In this document: positions 26,101 to 35,457 of the stretch, piece after piece
Layout: every line of letters starts with the position of its first letter
How positions within the stretch are numbered: position 1 is the stretch's first letter
NCBI GenBank assembly: GCA_037577475.1
Contig: CM075184.1
Coordinates: forward strand, 7,057,594 to 7,121,593
Length of the DNA: 64,000 bases
Source of the DNA: Chaunax sp. Z400
Lineage: Eukaryota; Chordata; Actinopteri; Lophiiformes; Chaunacidae
Direction: 5' to 3'
Translations under genes and position numbers: made by a program
The notes under the pieces: model-generated
The model's database searches: none
Told to the model about the DNA's origin: nothing
What the model saw: only the letters and a program-made list of their open reading frames with translations

Positions 26101-29100
26101 AGTGAGGAAATGAAAAGAGGTGAAGGAGAGTAAATGAAGAGAACATTGAAAGAGGAACCAACCAATGATCTGTGAGCTTTCTCGTTCTCTTCAGAGCAGA
26201 TTCAGCTCCTCGATGGATTTGCTCACACACACTCATCAAGCTTGTCAAGGTTCAGGTGTTTGTTGTTATTTTGATGCCTTTTGTCAAATCAGTGTGAGAC
26301 AGATAGTGATGGGAATGATTGGAAGACAAATGCAGAGAACTCAGACAAAGAAATTCATTTAACAGGAATTGCAATTATACGCATAACAATATCCTCAAAT
26401 TAAAATAAACAATTATTGGTAATTATTATTACTGCATTATTAAAGATGCCAATTAAAATGGATTTCTGTACTTTCAACCTTTTAATACCTTTCATTATTT
26501 CTTATGTTTTTTTTATTTTTGGCCCAGTTTTCCCGTTATCCCTCTTCAGTGAAAGAGAAAGTCATGCATACGAGTAGTGCTTGAGTAAATGTATTTAAGT
26601 ATCTAACATCAAATGTACTTAAGTATCAAAAGCTCAAGGAGAAGCCATTACATGTATATTTACATGTATGTGTATACTAGGGGTCAACCGATTATGGGTC
26701 TGGCTCATTTTCATGGGATTTTCACAATTTGTCGGATTAATGTAGTCAATGTTTTTATTAATTTGATTTGATTGATCAAATTACTTCATTTAAATATGTA
26801 CCTCTTTCATTCTGATAAGGCATTCAATCTGCAAAGTAACTACTAGATAAATGAAGTGGAATGAAAGTATAAAGTGGCAGAAAAAGGAAACACTCAAGTA
26901 AAACCAAGTGTAATTGTACCTATATGTACAGTACTTGTGGTACTTAGTTAAATTCCATCACTGCCTTCTGACAAAAATACAAATAAAGAAATCAGCAGAC
27001 CTGATCAAAACACATAAACTAATTATCAACATAATTATTATTAATGATTTCTTTTTTTTTCATAAAGATTTTCTTTTTTAAATTGAAGATTAAGTCATTG
27101 ATTACCATTACACTCAAACGTTGATCAGAATTTGTCTTGGTGTGTGTTTGAGGTAGGACAAGACTACGATACAAATACACAACAATATAACATATATATA
27201 CCAAGGCAGAGCTAATAATATACATGTTTGTGGTGCATTAAGAAGCCCACAAGGAAGGAATCCAGGAACTGAGCTGATGATGCGTTCAGGGCCCTCACTG
27301 TCTCAGAATAAGTGCTGTTAGTGGGCCGCGTGGTTCTGCTCTCTATCCGTAACCACCTTCCTGAGGGAGAGGGACAAACTGCTGGATGAGAGGATGATTA
27401 TGTTCAGACCCATCCTTAACATGCAGCAGTTCTAAATGTCTCAAACACCTGACCGACGGCCGACGATTCATCCGTCCTGTCGTTGGATGAAGGGTCTCTG
27501 TACCACACTGTCATGGAGAATGTGAGGACTCTGTCACTGCTCTGTAACATACTGAAACAACTGATGATGCCATGACTTCCACAAAACTGAGGTGACCAGG
27601 CAGTTGGGATGCTGATGATGCTGATGGCTGGAACTCTGCAGACACGTGTAGCACAGATGTTACAGATGTTATGGCTCATTGCACAGTGGAGGCAGATCAC
27701 ATCTAGTGACAAGTCCAGATTTAACTTGCACAGAGCTGATGGTCATAGGCGTGTTTATCGTCGCCATGGGGAACGCTGTCCTGCAGCATACATCCAGGAA
27801 GTGGACCGTTTTGGTGGTGATGTCACGATGTGGGGAGCCATTACTAATGGATGGTGGTCAGACCTTGTCCACATCCACGGTACACGGTCAGCTATCCGTT
27901 ACCGAAATACGGTCCTAGGTCCACACGTCATTCCCAGCATACAGCAATCAGGCAAAACCTTCATGCATGACAATGCCAGAACACATGTGGCTCATGTCTG
28001 TCAGGAGTAGCTTACCTGGACCAGAACAATGTCGCTGTCCTTCCTTGGCCAGCATATTCACCAGATCTCAACCCAATAGAACATCTGTGGGATGTTCAGG
28101 ATCACCGGGTGAGACAGAGAGATCCTGCTCCAGCAACACATGAACAACTTGTTACAGCACTGCAGGAAAAATGGCATGAAATCCCACAAGTCCAGAATAA
28201 CATCTTATCCATTCAGGAGGTGTGAAGCAGTGATAAATGCTGGAGGTAGACACACGTACTGACTGTTGTTGTTCTCTGCATCACCATCCACACTTTTTGA
28301 CTTGTAAACACAAAGGCAACAATCACTAATTTGTACAAAAATGATTTTTTCTGTACTGTTAAAGTGTGAATAAAGATGTGTGAACCATGATTTGCCTTTG
28401 ATATTTAATATGAACAGGACTGCATGAAATCCTACAACATTATGCATTTTTACTGTTGCTCATTACATTAAAGGCAGAAATAAAATGAATAAAAAGCATG
28501 TGTTGGTTGTATGGGCTTTTACTCCAAGATAAAGTGAGTTTAAAGGGATGCAGTGCTACAGACGTGTTTCCCTGTAATCGGCTAAATGACTGCATTAAGT
28601 GGCTTCTTAACTTTAAAAAAGTGTCCAATCACTGCCGTGGCACGAGACAGCCTCCATATTCAACAGTACAGTCACATGTTTTTATATTAGTCATACCCTT
28701 TTTCAGTTCCATGTTGCTATTTTAATATTTAACCATGAGCCCAGCTGGACAGCTGAGTCATTAACTGTCTGAATTTGATTTTTTTAATATCCATATGAGC
28801 AAATAAACCATTTACACTAAACTGCAATGTTTGATGTTTTATTGTTCTTGTCTTGCTGCCATCAGAAAATTGAGGTGACCAACAAGTCAGTGTTCGACCT
28901 TTTATCCAAAACAACAGAATACCTCCAGCCTAACCCAGGTAAAAAAAGATGCATCATATGTTTGGTCCGTCCTCAGCTAAACTCTGCCCTGACATATGAC
29001 TATATGTGATATACTGGTCGTTCTCCTCCGTAGCTTCCAGAGCCAAACTGAACATGCTGAACACAGTGTCTAAGATCCGAGGGCAGGTGAAGACCACTGG

Positions 29101-32100
29101 ATACCCTCAGCCTGAAGGCCTGCTGGGAGACTGCATGCTGCGCTACGGCCATGAACTGGGAGACGACTCTGTGTTTGGTACCAACTCTCTTATTCAGACA
29201 ATGGTCGCCACAGCTACAAAGAGCTGTTTCCTATGCACAAACAGTCAAAGATGCACAGCTAGGATGTAGAGAACAGGTTACCACAACAACCTGACGGTTA
29301 TTTGTTGACTTTCAGAATTTCAAAATAAAGGTACTCGCAGTAGTGTGAGCATTAGCATGTTTTCTGATCTATCTTTTGTTGTAATAAGTTCACTTTATTC
29401 TACATTTCTACAACACTATGTCCATCATACTCACCACTCTGGTGCTCTGAGTTTCCTGAACATACAGAAAAGGTGTTTTCATTTATTCAGATAACTCACT
29501 GCAGTCCATGAGACTTCCTGCTCTGATGTTTCACATTAAAAGCCTTGAAGCAGCTCAAAGGGCGTAGTCCTCCATTCCCTCGTAGGTTTTAATGATCCAT
29601 ACTTCTGTGATTAATGTGTTTCTAGTGAGTCAGTGTGTCACCAGGAGACAGCTGATGGCTTTGGATTAAGAAACAAATATGTGTCTATGCTTATAATTGT
29701 TTCGGGTGTCTAGAGTCTTTTTATGATCCCAGTCAGCGATATATAATACTTTCTAAATCCAGTACAGACACAGGTTGGAAAGGAGCTCATATAAAAACTC
29801 TATGTGTAATAAAGGCACATTTGGAGGTTATAAACTATTTCAAATGAATATCTAAAGCTTAAGTGATTAAAAGGACCTTTATGATATTTCTAAAATGATT
29901 TGTGTTGACTATTATTTAAGACAACTTAACTTTGCAGCCCGTCTTCAATGATCTGTATGCTCCAGTCTGCTGCTGAATAGACTGCAGGTTCACAGTGACG
30001 TTTGTCTCTCCCTCCTCTAGGCTGCACTCTGGTGGATATGGGTGAGGCCATGAGGCAGATGGCAGATGTGAAGGACTCCCTGGACATTAACGTCAAACAA
30101 AACTTTATCGACCCCCTGCAGAATCTACAGGACAAGGACCTCAAAGAAATCACTGTAGGTCACAGTTGCCTGTAACTAAACTAAGGATGGAATACTACAG
30201 TTCTTATACTACAGGATGTTACACCTGTTTTGCAGCACATTCATAACAGAAATCTGCTTTAGTCCACTATAGATGTGCATCACCTTCAGTGTGAGCTTCA
30301 TTTCTTTCACTGAATCAGGACCTTTACCAAAGATATTTATTAACACCACAAAAATACTTCTATTAAAAGTCCTGCATTCAAAAGTTGGTCAAGTAAAGCT
30401 ACATTAATATCACCAACAAAATGCATTTAATGATTCATCAGCTGAGATAAGCTCCTTAGAAATGTGATCGTGTGTGTTTGTGTGTTTAGTCTGCTACGTG
30501 TTCAGGTCACTCCATAAATTCATTCTTAAAGACCTAAATTCAATCTCAAAATAAAATACCTTTGCTCCAGTTTGGTGACAAACGATGATATGAGTTCGGA
30601 TTTTGTGTGATGAAAACACATTTAATGCTATGTCATCGCTTTTATACACAAAGGTCAAACACGTGGCAAAAAGAATGAACTACAGTGATACTCAGTAGAG
30701 CTCATTCCTTTACCAAGGACCAACAACTCTTGAAATGTCTGTTTAGCTGGTTTGACTGTTGCCTCGCCCTTCAGGAGTGTGCACATGAACTTGGTTCAGT
30801 GGTGTTTGGGTAGTGAGAGAAGATGTTAAAAGATTTCACAATATAAAAGAAAAGGGAAAGAAAAATCCCTCTATCTGTCCTTTTATCTGGATCCACACCA
30901 AAATGTTCTTTTTTTTAACTCAGTTTTATTTACATAGAGCCAACTCAAGGCACTTTCTAAGAAGAGCAGGTCTAGACCGACTCTTTATTCCCCGACCCAA
31001 CAACCCCCATGAACAAGAACATGGAAACAATGGAGAGGAAAAACTGCCTTTAACAGGCAGAAACGTCGAGCAGACCCCGACTCAAGGTGGGCGGTCCTCT
31101 ACTGTGACTAACAGGTTCTTTTCTGGCCTCATCCTTCTACCCAGTTTCGTGGCTGTCTGTAGTTTTTGTGTGATCCTGCTGTCAAACAATCAAACCAACA
31201 AACAAACAGACGCAGGTGAAAACAACCTTTGCAGAGGTGAAAAACAGCACATAAGAAAATTATACATTTTAAAGCAAAAGAGTAAACAAAATCAGCATCT
31301 TCTTACACATCCCATATACATGATGAGTGAGTGTATGCAGGCCATACAGTATGTAGACAGTATGTCTGCACAAGAAGTGTGTAGACGTTTTACACTGTGT
31401 TGTGTTTACAGCACCACCTGAAGAAGCTGGAGGGCCGCCGGTTAGACTTCGACTACAAGAGGAAGCGTCAGGGGAAGATCCCAGACGAGGAGATCCGACA
31501 GGCTGTGGAGAAGTTTGATGAGAGCAAAGAGCTGGCAGAGAGGAGCATGTTCAACTTCCTGGAGACTGATGTGAGACACAAACACAACAATGAAATGGAC
31601 AAATAGGGAGCTTTAGACACATGCCAATCATCTTCAACATTATTATAATCATTATTATAATCAGGAAAATCTGAATTAATGAATTTCTAGTCCTGCACAG
31701 CGGCAGCTAATGTCATCAAACCTGAACATGAAGATTAGATATATTTATAACCAATCAGTGATAAATTCAGGTGATACATATCAAAATATGTGAAATGTAT
31801 TGAGTATGCACAACAAGATACAGCAGCATTACACAAGGAAATATTAAATATCATAAACTTACTGGCCAGCATTTCTCTGGTCCAGTCCATCATTACTGTC
31901 CATTAGTCATCACTGCAGTATTCATTCAAGTATTCATTCAATTTTTTTCCCCGTTGTTTAATATTTCAAACTCCATGTTTTTCTGATTTCTGCTTTGTAT
32001 CTCTGAGGGCTGTGAAACAGCTAGTATGATGCTGCAGAAGTACCTCTAAGTCTAAGGATGTATGCATGTCAGGCCCTGCCTGTCTGATCCCATACCCAAC

Positions 32101-35100
32101 ATAACACACTCCTCAGGTTGTGACGCAAATGTGACAAACCTGACACGAAAGATTTGACTTCATAATTTGTATATATTTAAGAGTCATTTGCACACAGGTT
32201 TTTATTCAGTTAGCCTCAGATTTGTGCTCCTTAAAAATGTCTCATCTCAGTACAAACTGTACTGTATGTAAACTCTGACGTCTGATACAGAGAGATCTTA
32301 GACACCATTGTGCCCTGGGGTTTGTCCAACAGGTGGAGCAGGTGAGCCAGCTGTCTGCTCTGATCGAGGCGACCAGAGACTATCACCGGCAGTCGTATGA
32401 AATCCTGGAGGAGCTCAGTGGAAAGCTGCAGAAGAGGTGAGAAGAAGAAGAGCTAAGAGGTCCTCTGCTGTCACACACGTTTAGATTTAGACAAAGACAA
32501 GACGGCATGTCTTTGAGAGCTGTGTCGAGAAACTAAGAGTAGTAGTAGGACCTCAGTGTACTGGGATGACTGTGCTGCACGTGGTACTGGTTCATCTCAC
32601 TGGCTCACAGCTTGGGACCTGCATGTTCTTTGTCATTTTGGAGGCATAATGAAGGTGCACTGATACTGTCACAGTGATGGGATCTCTCATTCATGTCAAC
32701 ATGGGTTATTAGCAAGAGAGCAGCCATTCCTAGTCCTTGACATCATTCTAAATGTCTTGATATGGTCAATATCTGCAGATAAGCTGTCCTTATGTAAAGA
32801 ACACACCACCATATGCAGAAAAAAGTTAGCTTTAATGCAATTACAACTGTTTGATCCGTATTAGTATTCATCACTGTCCCTATAATAAAATAACATCTTT
32901 GCATGTTAAGTATTTATCAAAAAAAAATCAATTCAATGTTTTTAAGAATTAGTGCAGTATCACAAAATATAAATATCATAGAACATATCTCTGTAACTAA
33001 ATGCAAACTAACCAGAGAAGGTTCATAAGGGGCCCACAGTTCATATTTGCCCCAGGGCCCCTGCAACATGACGTACCTACAGCTGGACAGGAAACAGCCA
33101 GCCTCCCTTCAGATTCATTTGTAACATTACATAATCAACATGAAACATGTTTCGTTGTCTTCAGTCTCCTCATGGAGACCCCTGGAGCTGCTGAAAAGAA
33201 ACCCACTGTTCAAAGCTTCATGCTAAATCAAGCATCACTTCATTTTCTCTGGTTTGCCTCATGAACAAGTGTTAATCTCTTCATCCCAGGATATCCACAG
33301 TCAGCAGCCGGCCCAAGAGAGAGTTCAAACCAAAGTCCATCAGGAGCAGCATCGAGGGCCTAGACAGTCATCACAACGGCCTGTCCTACAGCTCTTCTCT
33401 CAAATCCACAGGTACAGGTGCCACATATCTGTCTTTACTGTGTTTCTGCTCTCTTTCTGTGATTTTCGGCCCCATCTTTGTTTCTGCCGTCAGTCCAGGT
33501 GTATACTTTTCTCTGTTATCCTTACAGACATCCAGATCAACCACACAGTCAGTAAAAGTAGGTATTCCTCTATACTGTGTTTGGGTACAGGCCTCTCATC
33601 CTTTTCATATCTGTTATATGACACAGAAACATAAATGTGACACTTTTGTTTTCACTCCTATTTTTCACAAGATCAAGTAAAAGACCCAAAAGACTTATTT
33701 CTGTGAGATTTTAAGCACAAATGTGTTTAAATCCATGTCAGTGAGCAACAGAATCCACCCAGCTGCAGGTTTAGCATATCTAGATGCTGATTGGGCAACA
33801 TGATTATTGATCATGTGTGTGTTGGGATGGTCACAATAAAAGGCCACTCTAAAATGTACAGTTGTACCATAAGATGACTCCAACTACGTTTCAGAGAATG
33901 TGGGAGGACATCCATCCATCCGTCCTCATAACTGTGGACAGCGTGTAGCCACACCAGCCCAGGACCGCCACATCCAGCTTCTCCACCCAGACAGCTGAAG
34001 CACGAACTGTCTGAAACCGTCCCAGAGAAGATCACCTGCTGCTCATCATCCTCAACGGGGTCTAAACCGGACTGCAGTTTGTAACCAACTTGAGTCCCAG
34101 TTGGTTATTTAAACCAACATCAGCTGTGCAGGTGGCTGGTCTCATGTATGTGAAGAGGCCAGATGTGGAGGTCCTGGACTGGAGTGGTTCCACATAGTCT
34201 GCGGTTATGAGACGGCTGATGATGAACATTGAAGTCATGGCCAACAGCTCTGGTGGACTTTCTCGCAGCCAGAGTGACAAATGTGTAATAAAACTGTACA
34301 TTTTATTGTGACCTTTTTATCATGAGCAGCCCAGAGCACACATGTTCAATGTTTATTTAGCATGTTCATATGCTACACCTGTCAGGTAGGTCAACTATCT
34401 CTGCAGACGTGCTCAATAATATGGATCTTAACAAATTTATAACTAAAATCTGAGAGAAATGTATGTTTGTCAATGAAAAAGGGCCAAAATCTTTTATTTC
34501 AACTTGTGAAAAATGGGAACAAAACAAAGTTGTTGCGTTTATATTTTTGTTAAGAGTATCAGGGAGTGCTCCCCTCCACCTGGCATTGGTGCCGCTCATA
34601 GGAAGATATGTGGCTGGAAAACTTCAAATTCTCTACCTTTATTCATCTCCCCTCACCAAATATAGATGACCTTGTATGTTGTTTTTTATAATATAATATA
34701 ATATAATATTATATATTATTATAATATTATATTATATTTATATCCCATGAAACTGGCAGTAGAAAGGAAAATGCCTAGAGGGCTCGTTCAGAGTCCTCCC
34801 TGATTTAAACAAATAAAAGAATGACATCTCTTCTGACTTCACTACAACACGACATCAGTACTACAAACAAACCAAACAGCACACAGTATAAACTGGGTTT
34901 GAACTGTCACTGCGTCAACCAGCTGATCAGCTCCCTCCTACCTCTGTACCTGTAACATATCTTCACTCAGTCACATAACTGATGTTTGTTTGCTCATCAC
35001 CATCAGCTGTGTCTGTCTGCCCAGCTTCACAGTGTCAGTTCATTACATAGAAAATAAAGCAACGGTCTGGAGACCTCCTCAACCTCCTCCACCTCCTCCT

Positions 35101-35426
35101 CACTCACTCTCTGTGTCTATCCCCTCCTGCTCATTCAACTTTGTCAGAAACCCCTCTGCAGATAGTTCTCTGACCCAAAAACATTCACCTGAAGCACAAT
35201 TATAATAATTATAATTGTAAAATAATAGAAAATAATATTTATAATATAATTCTGTTTATGGTTTTCTAATAATTAATAAATGTAGCTTCTGATCAGCCTA
35301 AAATGACACATTACGGTTTAAGCCCCGCCTCCTGTAGGTGCACATACGGATACAGATGGTGTATGCCCTCATCCCTAGTAAACATAAATAAGCATACATA
35401 ATGATGTCACCCAGTTGTTTATGAGC

Positions 35427-35457
<31 letters not shown>
